Source: Azospirillum sp. TSH58
Lineage (GTDB): Bacteria; Pseudomonadota; Alphaproteobacteria; Azospirillales; Azospirillaceae
Assembly: GCF_003119115.1 (NCBI RefSeq)
Contig: NZ_CP022363.1
Span: forward strand, 62,001-126,000
Length of the DNA: 64,000 nucleotides
Direction of reading: 5' to 3'
The notes beneath the pieces were generated by a model. That model was not told where the DNA came from, did no database searches, and saw nothing but the letters and a program-made list of their open reading frames with translations. Shown here piece by piece: positions 7,796-16,687 of this stretch (within the stretch, counting starts at the first letter, position 1; the number at the start of each line of letters is the position of its first letter). The translations under genes were made by a program, and so were the position numbers.

Positions 7796-10147
7796 TCAGC
7801 TCCGGTTCCGGTTCGCGCGCCCGAACAGGCGGGACTTGCCCGGAACGGCAACGGGAAGGGCGGTGTCCGTGGGGGCGCCCGCCGACAGGGGGCGCATCAG
7901 GCTGTCCTCCAGCGCGGGCGGCGGTGGCGGCTCGTTCCAGTCGCGGGCGGCCAGCTCCTCCATCATCGCGGCCCAGCGGCGGGCGTGGAGCCAGCCGTTG
8001 TATTCGGACGCGACGCCGCGGGTGTAGCCCTGGTGCCGGCTGATCGAGCGGCGCTCCAGATGGTACAGCTCGACCGACGGAACGTAGCGGATGTCCAGCC
8101 CCGCCTTGCGGATGCGCAGGCAGAGGTCGGAGTCCTCGTAGTCGCCGATGACGTAGTCCTCGCAGAAGCCGCCCACGGCGTCGAAGGTCTCGCGGGTCAT
8201 CATCAGGCAGGCGCCGGTCACGCCGGGCACGCTGCGCTCCCGCCGGGCGGGCAGGAAGTCGCGCGGCAGGCCCTTGAAGAAGTGATGGTTGTACCAGCGC
8301 CCGCGGACGTCGCGGTCGAAGTAGAGTCCGGCGTGCTGCAGGCTGTCGTCGTCGAACAGCAGCTTCGGCCCGACCGCTCCGGTCCCCGGCGCACGCTCCA
8401 GCGCGGCGAGCAGGACGGGCAGCCAGCCCGGCTGGTCGGGGATCACGTCGGAGTTCAGGAACAGCAGCGTCCGCCCGCTGGAGGCCGCGACGCCGGCGTT
8501 GTTGGCCGCCGAGTAGCCGTAATTGGCCGGCTGCACCAGCACCCGCATCGGCAGGCCGTAGAGCGCGTGGAAGCCGTGCAGCATGTGCACCAGCTCGTCG
8601 CGCTGCTCCGGGCTGTCGAGCACGAAGACCAGCTCCACGCCGGCCATGCCGGGATCGGTGGCGAAGCTGGAGAGCTGGAAGCGCAGGAACTCCAGCGCCT
8701 TGTAGAGCGGGATGATGACGGAGACGGCGGGCGTCTCCGGACCGCGCCCGAAACCGACGGTTTCCGGCTCGCCGCGGCTGGCCATGTGGGCGGCGTGGAG
8801 CGGGGCGACGGCCGGGGCGATCACGGTTTCCAAAACCAGCGGCGTCGCGTGCTGCGGCGGCAGGCTGCCGAGCACCGCGGCGCGGGCGTCGGCGGGCGAC
8901 AGCGGGCGCAGCGGCGGCACCAGACGGATCGACCCGCCGGAGCCGAGGCGAAGCTCCGCATGGACCTGAAGCGCCGCGGCGGGCTCGGGCGCGCCGGGCA
9001 GATAGGCGACGAAACCGCTGCGGTCGGTGGACGGGGCGGTGCCGAACAGCTTCGCCACGTCGTCGCGCGGGAAGCGGTGCTCCAGCATCTCCAGCCGCCG
9101 CTCGCCGCCGAAGGGCGTGTGCACGGTGAGGCCGCCGGACAGGCCGTGCGGGTCGTGCACCCAGCCGGCCAGGAACAGCCCGCCGTCGCCGGTCGGCACG
9201 GCGAGATCGAGGGCGGCGCCGATGGAACGCTTGGCGTCGGCCACCTGCCGCTTGGGCAGCGGGGCGAGCACCTGGAGCTCGCGCACCGCCGCCGCCGCCG
9301 TGGCGTCCGACCGCCCGCGCTGGGCGAGCGCGTTCAGAATGTACTGGCGCAGCTCCAGCGGCGTGTCGCGGCGGGTGGACAGGCGTTCGGTCAGGCTCGG
9401 CAGGTTGGGTGCCACGGCCGAGAAGGCGCGGCAGGCCAGCCCGTTGCGGCCCAGCACCACCAGCAGGTTGCCCGGCGCGCACAGCGCCTTGTCCACCAGC
9501 AGCGACATGGCCGCGCGCCCGCGCCGGTCCAGCGCGGACCCGATGCAGACATCGAAGGGGGAGGGGCCGACGGCGCCCGGCGTGATGATCACCGCCCCCG
9601 TCACCTCGCCGAAACCCGACGACAGCGATCCGCCGCAGAGCAGAAGATCGCCGGTCGCCAGGGCGCGGGCGACGAGCGGGGAGGGGGTGGGCGACAGTTC
9701 CAGCACCATGCGGCGGCAGACCGTCGCGAAACCGGCGTCGCTGCGCAGCGCCGGGGTGGAGCGCGCGAAATCGAACAGGAAACGGACCACGCGCAGCCGC
9801 GACGGCGCGTCGAGACTGCCGAGCAGGAAGGCGGGATCGGGATCGGGGACCTGCGGTTCGGCCAGGACCTCCGCGACGACGCGGCCCTGGGCCACGAAAC
9901 GGACGGGCGCACCGGAGATCCGGGGCGCCCGCAGGATCGACAGCACCCGCTGCCCACCCCAGCTCGTCCGCACGGACAAGGTGGTGTAGGGGGGCCGGAC
10001 CTCCTCACCGTCGAGGGTCGGAACGACCCGGCCGGAGGGCTCCGGTCCGTCGCTCTCCCACGAGGCGAGCACGAAGTCGTCGCCGAGCGCATGGAGCTGG
10101 GCGGACGCGATGGAGGCGGAGGCCGGCAGGACGGCGAGTACGGTCAT
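7796..10147 (-). CDS. large glycosyltransferase family 2 protein
   Basis: 783 residues. ATG 10147 is chosen because AAGGA lies about 6 bases upstream; an in-frame ATG at 10168 has no ribosome site. Residues to about 470 form an accessory region with GLFLAGWVHDPHGL, shared with the protein at 3495-5657. The C-terminal GT-A core is well kept: AVSVIIPLYKALEFL, the NYGYSAANNAGV turn, LLFLNSDVIPDQPGW with the nucleotide-sugar Asp, and YVIGDYEDSDLCLRI with the ED catalytic pair. It is probably an inverting transferase building a surface polysaccharide or protein-linked glycan. It is the first glycosyltransferase of the block, starting 74 bases after the RTX gene stop. Confidence 0.9.
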   Translation of the reverse strand: MTVLAVLPASASIASAQLHALGDDFVLASWESDGPEPSGRVVPTLDGEEVRPPYTTLSVRTSWGGQRVLSILRAPRISGAPVRFVAQGRVVAEVLAEPQVPDPDPAFLLGSLDAPSRLRVVRFLFDFARSTPALRSDAGFATVCRRMVLELSPTPSPLVARALATGDLLLCGGSLSSGFGEVTGAVIITPGAVGPSPFDVCIGSALDRRGRAAMSLLVDKALCAPGNLLVVLGRNGLACRAFSAVAPNLPSLTERLSTRRDTPLELRQYILNALAQRGRSDATAAAAVRELQVLAPLPKRQVADAKRSIGAALDLAVPTGDGGLFLAGWVHDPHGLSGGLTVHTPFGGERRLEMLEHRFPRDDVAKLFGTAPSTDRSGFVAYLPGAPEPAAALQVHAELRLGSGGSIRLVPPLRPLSPADARAAVLGSLPPQHATPLVLETVIAPAVAPLHAAHMASRGEPETVGFGRGPETPAVSVIIPLYKALEFLRFQLSSFATDPGMAGVELVFVLDSPEQRDELVHMLHGFHALYGLPMRVLVQPANYGYSAANNAGVAASSGRTLLFLNSDVIPDQPGWLPVLLAALERAPGTGAVGPKLLFDDDSLQHAGLYFDRDVRGRWYNHHFFKGLPRDFLPARRERSVPGVTGACLMMTRETFDAVGGFCEDYVIGDYEDSDLCLRIRKAGLDIRYVPSVELYHLERRSISRHQGYTRGVASEYNGWLHARRWAAMMEELAARDWNEPPPPPALEDSLMRPLSAGAPTDTALPVAVPGKSRLFGRANRNRS

Positions 10148-10220
10148 GCGTTCCTTAGCCGGACCCATCGGCGGCGTGGATTCAGCACGCCGCCGGTCCG
10201 GTCCCTGGGTGGGTTACGGC

Positions 10221-11042
10221 TTAGTGAATGACGAAGAAGTCGTTCGGATTGTTGTGAACTTCGTCGGCCGAAACGCCCTTCAGCATGATGCTGTCGCCGT
10301 TGCCGAGATCGATGACGGCGTTGCCGCCCATGTCGGTGACGCGGGCCGCCAGATCGGAGGCGTCGTTGATCTCGAGACCGTTGATGTTGCGCTCGATCTG
10401 GAGGATGTCCTCGCCGGCGCGGAAGTCGAGAACCACGTCCTGGCCACCGCCGCCGGAGAAGACGAAGATGTCGTTGCCGCCGCCGCCGACGAGGATGTCG
10501 TTGCCCGCCCCGCCGTCCAGGATGTCGTTGCCGTCACCGCCGGACAGGAAGTCGTCGCCCTCGCCGCCCTTAAGGATGTCGTCGCCGGTGCCGCCCATCA
10601 GGATGTCGTTGCCGGCGCCACCGTCCAGGTAATCGTTGTGGCCGCCGCCCATCAGGACGTCGTCGCCGTTGCCGCCCCGCAGAATGTCGGCGCCGTCGCC
10701 GCCGTTCAGGACGTCGTCGCCGTTGCCGCCGTCGAGGATGTCGTTGCCGCGGCCGCCGATCAGCACGTCGTCGCCGTTGCCGCCGGACAGGTAATCGTCG
10801 CCGTCCCCGCCATCCAGCGTGTCGTTGCCGTTGCCGCCGTCCAGAACGTCGGCCCCGCTGCCGCCGCTCAGCAGGTCGTCGCCGTTCCCGCCGAACAGGG
10901 CGTCGCGCCCGTCGCCGCCCAGGATCGTGTCGGCGCCGTTGCCACCCATCAGGATGTCGTCACCGTTGCCGCCGTCGATGAAGTCGTTGCCGTTGGTGCC
11001 GGTGATGATGTCGTCATAGTTGCCGCCAGGAAGGGTGGCCAT
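10221..11042 (-). CDS. RTX protein consisting almost entirely of calcium-binding nonapeptide repeats
   Basis: 273 residues. From residue 6 to about 194 there are 21 consecutive nine-residue units of the form GGxGxDxLx, the calcium-binding beta-roll of hemolysin-type proteins. A roughly 75-residue tail follows that starts with GGGGQDVVLDF and ends NDFFVIH, resembling the uncleaved C-terminal signal used by type I secretion systems. No enzyme, adhesin or signal-peptide domain is present. The start is supported by AAGGAG about 8 bases before ATG 11042. The type I secretion ABC protein and fusion protein encoded just upstream on the same strand are the obvious exporter. It probably folds outside the cell on meeting calcium and could be a matrix or surface-layer-like component (inference). 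Confidence 0.92.
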   Translation of the reverse strand: MATLPGGNYDDIITGTNGNDFIDGGNGDDILMGGNGADTILGGDGRDALFGGNGDDLLSGGSGADVLDGGNGNDTLDGGDGDDYLSGGNGDDVLIGGRGNDILDGGNGDDVLNGGDGADILRGGNGDDVLMGGGHNDYLDGGAGNDILMGGTGDDILKGGEGDDFLSGGDGNDILDGGAGNDILVGGGGNDIFVFSGGGGQDVVLDFRAGEDILQIERNINGLEINDASDLAARVTDMGGNAVIDLGNGDSIMLKGVSADEVHNNPNDFFVIH

Positions 11043-11764
11043 GAATCATACTCCTTAACGATTGGATTCGGTGGGGTGGGGGATTTCCTACCCCGAAATG
11101 GCGAGGTACCCCTTAGCCTTTACCCAAATACCGTTCGGGGAGGCTGTGACAAACATAAGGTCAAACCCAGGCAAATCTTGAGTTCAAAGAGTCAAAACAC
11201 AATAATCATCAACGTTCATTACGTCATTCCTGTCACCTTGGCTTCAAATCCCTTCGAAAATCTAAACATCTAATTTTGGACACGGCGCCGAATTGGCGGT
11301 TTTACGGCTCCGCTGTAAGACAAAGACTCATGATTAGACGAAGATGCAAAATTGTTCGCCCATAATACTTTCAAAGATATCGGGAAGGCGTTTTTGTCGA
11401 AATTCGACGAAATGCCTTGAAATGGCCCGCAAGTCCTATGCATTAGGCTTAGGATTATGCCGTTGTTCATTGCCCTTCGGGGGTGTCCGGCAATGCTGCG
11501 GCGCATTAAAAACCCCGGCTTTTTAAAAAGCCGAGGGAGAAGGACGGGAATTTTAAAAGCCGGAATTTGAAAGCGGTGGCTGTGCGGTGGGAGCCGTCCG
11601 GAGGCGCGCGGCGTCCGGAGCGCCGTCTTCCGGACGTTCCGGGCAGGCATTGGCCGATGTCCAGGCCGCTCCGGCGGCCCGCCGATGTCGGGCCGAACGC
11701 CGCCGGACGGCTGTCGGGAACACCCCGGAAGGGGCAAAATTTTTTGTCTTGCGTCTGATCCGGA
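11043..11764. other. long intergenic region upstream of the RTX gene
   Basis: About 720 bases without a convincing gene. The part from about 11100 to 11560 is clearly more AT-rich than the flanks and holds the RTX promoter region, including the AAGGAG ribosome site next to 11042. An 18-base perfect palindrome lies at 11516-11533. Open frames on either strand here lack ribosome sites and protein-like composition. No RNA gene was recognised. Confidence 0.6.
11516..11533. terminator. perfect palindrome, possible bidirectional terminator
   Basis: CGGCTTTTTAAAAAGCCG reads the same on both strands. The GC ends with a central A/T core could form a short hairpin with a U-rich arm in either direction. 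It lies between the small gene ending at 11765 and the RTX gene, so it may end the secretion operon transcript. A DNA-binding site is the alternative. Confidence 0.35.
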
Positions 11765-11980
11765 TCAGGCCTTGCCGGCCTCCGCGGCGTCCAACGCGAC
11801 CCGCGCCAACTGCATCAGCTTGTCGTCCACCGCCGCCCGGTCATAGCCGGGGCTGTCGGCCAGCGAATCGCGCAGGCGCATGGCGATGAACTCGCCGGTG
11901 TGGTGCTTGTCGTAGAGATGGACGTCGCCGATGGCCTCGGCGACGCGCTTCAGGGTGTTCCGGTCCCACTGTGTGGTCAT
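11765..11980 (-). CDS. small conserved-looking hypothetical protein
   Basis: 71 residues, charged and apparently soluble: MTTQWDRNTLKRVAEAIGD followed by helix-forming stretches rich in Ala, Asp and Leu. ATG 11980 has GGAG 9 bases upstream. A frame extends to 12031, but it runs through a tandem 17-18-base repeat (ttcttgcctgctgg occurs twice at about 11997-12030) and is unlikely to be coding. It lies 92 bases after the membrane fusion protein gene on the same strand and is probably cotranscribed with the type I secretion pair. No motif was recognised and no function is proposed. Confidence 0.6.
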   Translation of the reverse strand: MTTQWDRNTLKRVAEAIGDVHLYDKHHTGEFIAMRLRDSLADSPGYDRAAVDDKLMQLARVALDAAEAGKA

Positions 11981-12072
11981 GCTCGCGCGCTCCCATTCTT
12001 GCCTGCTGGCCTTTTCTTGCCTGCTGGGCAACGGGGGAGCGCGCGAAATGATCCGGTGCGGCGGCGCCGCGG

Positions 12073-13446
12073 TCAGTTCTCGCGGAAGGCGCGGTTCATG
12101 CCGTCGGTCAGCGGCGTCAGGAAATACTCGATGGCCTTGCGGGTGTGCCCGTGGATCATCACCTCGGTCGGCATGCCGGGATGCAGGTCCACGTTCGGCA
12201 GCGCCTTCAGCGCCGCGGCGTCGAGGCTGATCCGGGCCAGGAAATAGGCCTGCCCGGTGCGCTCGTCCTCCAGCTGGTCGGCGGAAAGGGTCAGCACCTT
12301 CCCCTGCACCGGCGGAACCAGCCGCTGGCGGTAGCCGACCAGCCGCACCATGGAGCTGCCGCCGACGTCGATGTTCTGCACGTCGGCGGGGGAGACGCGG
12401 GCCTCGACGATCAGTCCGTCGTCCTGCGGAACGATGTCGAGGATGCCCTGGCCCGCCGGGATGACGCCCCCTGGCGTGTAGAAGCGCAGGTTGGTGACCC
12501 GGCCCGCCTGGGGAGCGACGAGTTCCTGGCGCTTCAGCACGTCGCCGGCGCTGCGCAGCCGTTCCGACAGGTCGGAAACGGTGGCCTGGATGGTCTGAAG
12601 CTCGTTTCCGACCTCCGACCGGCGGGTGTTGCCGAGGTTGATGATCTCCAGCTCCGCCGCGGCGATGCCCTGCTCGGCCTTCGACTTGTCGGCCTGGATC
12701 TCGCCCAGCCGACCCCTGGTGTCGGCGACGTTGCGCTGCAGCTCCAGCATGCGCGGCTTGCGCTCGTAGCCCTTGGCGAGCAGCGTCTCGACGATCCGCA
12801 GCTCGTCCTGGGTGTAGCGCAGCCGGTCGTTGGCGGCGACGCGCTGCGACTCCAGCGCCACCAGCTCGTCGCGGAGCTGGCCGATGCGCTTGCGCTGGAT
12901 GGAGATCTGCCCCTGATAGGCGTCGCGCCGCGATTCGAACAGGCGCTGTTCGGCGGCCAGCGCCTCGGCGGCGACGGAGCTGGTCTTGGCGGCGGCGACC
13001 AGCTCGTCGGCGTAGACCGGGGCCTTCGCGTCGGTCTGTTCGGCGCGCAGCCGGGCCAGCCGGGCCAGCGAGGTCCAGTACTGCCCGTGAAGCTGGGCGA
13101 CCACCGCGCCGCTCTGCGTGGTGTCGAGGCGCAGCAGGACCTGCCCGGCCGTCACCATGTCGCCGTCCTTGACCAGCAGCTCGCTGAGGATGCCGCCCTC
13201 CAGGTGGGAAACGGTCTTGCGATGGCTTTCCACCATGATGGTGCCGGGCGCGATGGCCGCGCTGTCCAGGCTGGCGGTGAAGGCCCAGCCGAAGAAACCG
13301 CCGAAGCCGATGGCGACGGCCAGCGCCCCCGCCAGCGCCGTGCCGCGCAACGTCGGTTCGTGCGGCGTCACGTCGATGACCGGCGCCCAGGCGGCGGTGA
13401 GCGGGGATGGCGGGGTCGGGGATTGGGTGATCGTCGTGTCGGTCAT
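12073..13446 (-). CDS. HlyD/PrtE-type membrane fusion protein of a type I secretion system
   Basis: 457 residues. A short cytoplasmic N-terminus leads to one transmembrane segment at about 35-55 (ALAVAIGFGGFFGWAF). A lipoyl-like segment follows (GTIMVESHRKTVSHLEGGI), then a long coiled coil of roughly residues 150-290, the second lipoyl half (APQAGRVTNLRFYTPGGVI) and the C-terminal PGMPTEVMI motif of HlyD proteins. It joins the inner-membrane ABC protein to an outer-membrane TolC-like channel, which is not encoded in this window. Its ATG overlaps the stop of the ABC gene (ATGA). Likely cargo is the RTX protein encoded at 10221-11042. Confidence 0.93.
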   Translation of the reverse strand: MTDTTITQSPTPPSPLTAAWAPVIDVTPHEPTLRGTALAGALAVAIGFGGFFGWAFTASLDSAAIAPGTIMVESHRKTVSHLEGGILSELLVKDGDMVTAGQVLLRLDTTQSGAVVAQLHGQYWTSLARLARLRAEQTDAKAPVYADELVAAAKTSSVAAEALAAEQRLFESRRDAYQGQISIQRKRIGQLRDELVALESQRVAANDRLRYTQDELRIVETLLAKGYERKPRMLELQRNVADTRGRLGEIQADKSKAEQGIAAAELEIINLGNTRRSEVGNELQTIQATVSDLSERLRSAGDVLKRQELVAPQAGRVTNLRFYTPGGVIPAGQGILDIVPQDDGLIVEARVSPADVQNIDVGGSSMVRLVGYRQRLVPPVQGKVLTLSADQLEDERTGQAYFLARISLDAAALKALPNVDLHPGMPTEVMIHGHTRKAIEYFLTPLTDGMNRAFREN

Positions 13447-15164
13447 GCGGACTCTCCCGTCCGGACCAGCCGGGCCACCTTCACGGCGCCGCCGGGCTGG
13501 ACCATCTTCAGCACGTCGGTGCGTTCGCCGAAATGCTCGACCATGCCGTCCTTGAGGACGAGCAGCTTGTCGGCGACGGACACGATGGAGGGGCGGTGGG
13601 CGACCATCACGATGGTGGCGCCGTCGCGGCGCGCGTGGTTGATCGCGTTCAGAAGCGCCTGCTCGCCCTCATGGTCGAGGTTGGAGTTCGGCTCGTCCAG
13701 AACGATCAGGCGGGGCTTGCCGAACAGCGCGCGGGCCAGCGCGATGCGCTGCCGCTGGCCGCCGGACAGGGCGAAGGCGTTCTCGCCGACCGGCGTGTCG
13801 TAGCCGAAGGGCAGGCGCCCGATCATGTCGTGGACGCCGGCCAGCCGGGCGGCGCGCACGATCTCCGCCGGGTCGGCCTGGGCCATGCGGGAGATGTTCT
13901 CGCCGATGGTGCCGTCGAGCAGCGCCACCGACTGCGGGACGTAGCCGACATACCGGCCGAAGCTCTCGCGCTCCCACAGGAAGGTGCTGGTGCCGTCCAG
14001 ATAGATGCCCCCGGCGGTGGGCTCCCAAATGCCGACGAGCAGGCGGGAGAGCGTCGATTTGCCGGCCCCCGACGGGCCGATGATGCCCAACACCTCCCCC
14101 GGCTCCAGCGCGAAGGAGACGCCGCGCAGCACCGGGCGCTGCAGGCCCTTCGGCACATGGCTGACGCGGTCCACGGTCAGGCGCCCGTCGGGACGGGGCA
14201 GCGGCATGGTGCTGCGCCGCGTGCCATCGCCGTTCAGAAGCTCGCGGATGCGCTTGTGGGCCGTCTGGGCGACGATCCACTGCCGCCAGTTCTCCACCAG
14301 ATGCTCAAAGGGCTGGAGCAGGCGGGCCATGATGATGCCGGTGGCGATCATGCTGCCCGGCGACGCCTCGTTCCGGATGACCAGCGCGGCGCCCGCGGAA
14401 ATCGTGGCGATCTGCAGGATCAGCCGCAGCGAGCGGGAGGCCGAGGCCATGCCGCGCGACAGCACGACGCCCCGGTCGATCAGCGAGGCGGAGCCGATCT
14501 GCGCCATCTGCCAGCGCCGGGCCAGCGGCGGCAGCATGCCCATGGCCTCGATGGCCTCGGCGTGGCGGACGGTGCTGGCGACGTCGGCGAAGACCTTGGC
14601 CGACGCCTCGTTCGCCTCGGCGATGGGGCGGCGGGTCAGCGCGTCGGTCAGCGCGTTCATGGTCAGCAGCAGCAGCGCCGACCCCACCGCGATCCAGCCG
14701 TAGATCGGGTGCAGGATGAACAGGATGACCAGGAAGATCGGCGTCCACAGCAGGTCCAGCGGCACCACCACGGCGTTGCTGGTCATGAAGTTGCGCAGGT
14801 CGTTCAGGTCGCGCATCGTCTGGCCGGCGTTGCGCGTCCCGCCGCCCAGCGCGTCCACGATGGCCGCCTGCAACGCCGGCACGTTGAAGCGGTGCGCGAT
14901 CACCGCCCCGCAGACCAGGAAGGCGCGCGCCCGGATGAAGTCCAGCACGCCGTACAGCACCAGCCCGCCCACGGAGATCACCGCGAGCATGGTCAACGTC
15001 TCCAGGCTGCGGCTGCTCATCACGCGGTCGTAGACCTGCATCGTGTAGAGCGGCACCACCAGCATCAGGATGTTGACGAAGAAGGTGAGGGCGCCGGCCA
15101 GCAGCAGGCCGCGTCCGATCTTCCGGTAGGCTTGGGTCAGCAGGGTCCGATCCATACCGCTCAT
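13443..15164 (-). CDS. type I secretion ABC transporter (PrtD/AprD-like permease-ATPase)
   Basis: 573 residues. ATG 15164 has AAGGA about 7 bases upstream; a longer frame to 15245 is low in quality. The N-terminal half has six predicted membrane helices starting at LLLAGALTFFVNILMLVVPL. The ATPase half has Walker A GPSGAGKST at about residue 362, the signature LSGGQ near 466, Walker B LIVLDEP near 490 and the H-loop phrase MVAHRPS. It lacks the C39 peptidase-like domain, which fits the PrtD/AprD class that exports RTX proteins with C-terminal signals. It is the first gene of the secretion operon, facing galE across a 489-base intergenic region. Confidence 0.94.
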   Translation of the reverse strand: MSGMDRTLLTQAYRKIGRGLLLAGALTFFVNILMLVVPLYTMQVYDRVMSSRSLETLTMLAVISVGGLVLYGVLDFIRARAFLVCGAVIAHRFNVPALQAAIVDALGGGTRNAGQTMRDLNDLRNFMTSNAVVVPLDLLWTPIFLVILFILHPIYGWIAVGSALLLLTMNALTDALTRRPIAEANEASAKVFADVASTVRHAEAIEAMGMLPPLARRWQMAQIGSASLIDRGVVLSRGMASASRSLRLILQIATISAGAALVIRNEASPGSMIATGIIMARLLQPFEHLVENWRQWIVAQTAHKRIRELLNGDGTRRSTMPLPRPDGRLTVDRVSHVPKGLQRPVLRGVSFALEPGEVLGIIGPSGAGKSTLSRLLVGIWEPTAGGIYLDGTSTFLWERESFGRYVGYVPQSVALLDGTIGENISRMAQADPAEIVRAARLAGVHDMIGRLPFGYDTPVGENAFALSGGQRQRIALARALFGKPRLIVLDEPNSNLDHEGEQALLNAINHARRDGATIVMVAHRPSIVSVADKLLVLKDGMVEHFGERTDVLKMVQPGGAVKVARLVRTGESA

Positions 15165-15653
15165 GCCGATTCCTTTTCTTGCGTCCCGCGTTCCGGAGTC
15201 CCGCGTTCTCTGGTTCCGGGGCGGGCCATGAAGCCGGTCATGCAAAGGGTTTCATGGTTAATGAAATGTTGAGATGCGGCCGCGTCGCATGAACTCCTTT
15301 TGAGACGAAGTCCGGACAAAGGCCGCCCATTGCGGGGAGCCTGCCGCGCGCCATTTCCGCTTACGTCCGACGCTGCGCTGCGGCGTGTGACAAGTTTGAG
15401 CCCATACCCCGTCCGGCGCTCATCGAAAGAGGTATTTGCAGCGCTGTAAAATGTTGTTCCAAAACATTTTTCCGATGACGCGCCGAGCATTTCCCGGCGG
15501 TCATGTCTCTTTTTCGTCAACTGGCCTTCCGTCTGAATTGGCGGCATGGTGCATCGCGGAACTCTTGCACTTGCCACCGGGGGATGTACGATCCTTTGAT
15601 GCCGGCGGGTGCCTGGACTGACGAATATTTCTCAAATCCAAGGAATATTTACG
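15165..15653. other. divergent intergenic region between the secretion operon and galE
   Basis: 489 bases with no convincing gene; frames here have poor composition and no ribosome sites. It should hold promoters for the minus-strand secretion genes and for galE. The most notable element is the dyad at 15448-15470. The galE-proximal 60 bases include AGGA 9 bases before its ATG. Confidence 0.6.
15448..15470. promoter_or_regulatory. AT-rich dyad AAAATGTT-N7-AACATTTT, possible operator
   Basis: A perfect 8-7-8 inverted repeat in the divergent control region of the secretion operon and galE. Its AT-rich arms stand out in this GC-rich DNA. No matching site was seen elsewhere in the window, so the regulator is unknown. 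MucR-type proteins favour AT-rich targets, and a mucR-like gene exists at 52744-53211, but the link is speculation. Confidence 0.4.
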
Positions 15654-16673
15654 ATGAACACGCCCCAGACCGTACTCGTGACCGGCGGTGCCGGCTATGT
15701 CGGCAGTCACTGCGTGGCCGAACTGCTCGACCGCGGCTTCCGGGTCGTCGTGCTCGACAACCTGCGCCAGGGCCACCGCGCCGCCGTGCCGTCCGACGCC
15801 GCCTTCGTGGAGGCCGATCTCGCCGACACGGACGCGCTGACCCGCGTCTTCGCCGAATGGCGATTCGACGCGGTGTTCCATTTCGCCGCCCTGTCGCTGG
15901 TCGGTGAATCGATGCGCGACCCGCATCTCTATCTGCACGGCAACACCGTCAACTCGCTGAACCTGATCCGCGCGGCGACGACGGCGGGCGTGCGCAAGAT
16001 GGTCTTCTCCTCCACCGCCAACCTGTTCGGCACGCCGGAGCGCCTGCCGATCGATGAGGAGACCACCATCGACCCCGGCAGCCCCTACGGCGAATCCAAA
16101 TTCTTCATCGAGCGCGCGCTGCACTGGGCGGACCGCTGCCACGGCCTGCGCTCCGCCTGCCTGCGCTACTTCAACGCCGCCGGCGCGCACCCGAACGGAA
16201 ATCTCGGCGAGGACCACGCCCCGGAAACCCACCTGATCCCGCTGGTGCTCGACGCGGCCAGCGGCCGGCGCTCGCACATCGAGATCTTCGGCGACGACTA
16301 CCCGACGGCCGACGGCACCTGCGTGCGCGACTACATCCATGTCTGCGACCTCGCCGACGCGCATCTGCGGGTGCTGCCGGCGCTGGAGACGCGCAGCGTC
16401 CGCTTCAACCTGGGCAACGGCAAGGGCTACAGCGTCCGCGAGGTGATCGAGGCGACGGAGCGGGTCACCGGCCTGACGGTCCCGGTGAAGGTCGGGCCGC
16501 GCCGCGCCGGCGATCCGGCGGTGCTGATCGCCTCGTCGGAGCGCATCCGGGGCGAGCTGGGCTGGACCCCGCGCTTCCCCGATCTGGACAGCATCATCGG
16601 CAGCGCGTGGGAATGGCGCCGCCGCCATCCGGGCGGCTACCGCGGCCCGGCCGTGGCGCAGGCCGCCGAGTGA
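15654..16673 (+). CDS. galE: UDP-glucose 4-epimerase
   Basis: 339 residues, the usual length of GalE. The NAD-binding turn TGGAGYVGSHCVAEL is at residues 10-24. The catalytic Ser/Thr lies in FSSTANLFG near 119. The YxxxK pair is Y145 and K149 (YGESK). LRYFNAAGA and the late motif DYIHVCDLADAHL are typical of extended SDR epimerases. It interconverts UDP-glucose and UDP-galactose, supplying donors for polysaccharide synthesis. This suits the glycosyltransferase block on the other side of the secretion operon. The start has AGGA 9 bases upstream. The next gene begins 14 bases after the stop. Confidence 0.93.
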   Translation: MNTPQTVLVTGGAGYVGSHCVAELLDRGFRVVVLDNLRQGHRAAVPSDAAFVEADLADTDALTRVFAEWRFDAVFHFAALSLVGESMRDPHLYLHGNTVNSLNLIRAATTAGVRKMVFSSTANLFGTPERLPIDEETTIDPGSPYGESKFFIERALHWADRCHGLRSACLRYFNAAGAHPNGNLGEDHAPETHLIPLVLDAASGRRSHIEIFGDDYPTADGTCVRDYIHVCDLADAHLRVLPALETRSVRFNLGNGKGYSVREVIEATERVTGLTVPVKVGPRRAGDPAVLIASSERIRGELGWTPRFPDLDSIIGSAWEWRRRHPGGYRGPAVAQAAE

Positions 16674-16687
16674 CGGAGAAACGAGGG

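Noticed and set aside
7547..10231. Long open frame on the plus strand (about 894 codons)
   Set aside because: Antisense to the methyltransferase and GT2 genes; Arg/Gly/Gln-rich with no recognisable fold.
10470..11030. Regularly spaced 27-base DNA repeats that could suggest a CRISPR-like array
   Set aside because: They are in-frame codons for GGxGxDxLx units with no unique spacers; no cas genes are near.
10110..11273. Plus-strand frame opposite the RTX gene with a regular Val/Ala repeat
   Set aside because: Its periodicity is the antisense image of the 27-base RTX repeats; there is no ribosome site or other support.
11270..11737. Minus-strand frame of 155 codons upstream of the RTX gene
   Set aside because: Mixed composition, no ribosome site, crosses the palindrome at 11516-11533 and shows no protein features.
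15161..15577. Minus-strand frame upstream of the secretion ABC gene as an N-terminal extension or separate gene
   Set aside because: Overlaps the likely promoter region, low-quality composition; ATG 15164 with AAGGA explains the ABC gene start.
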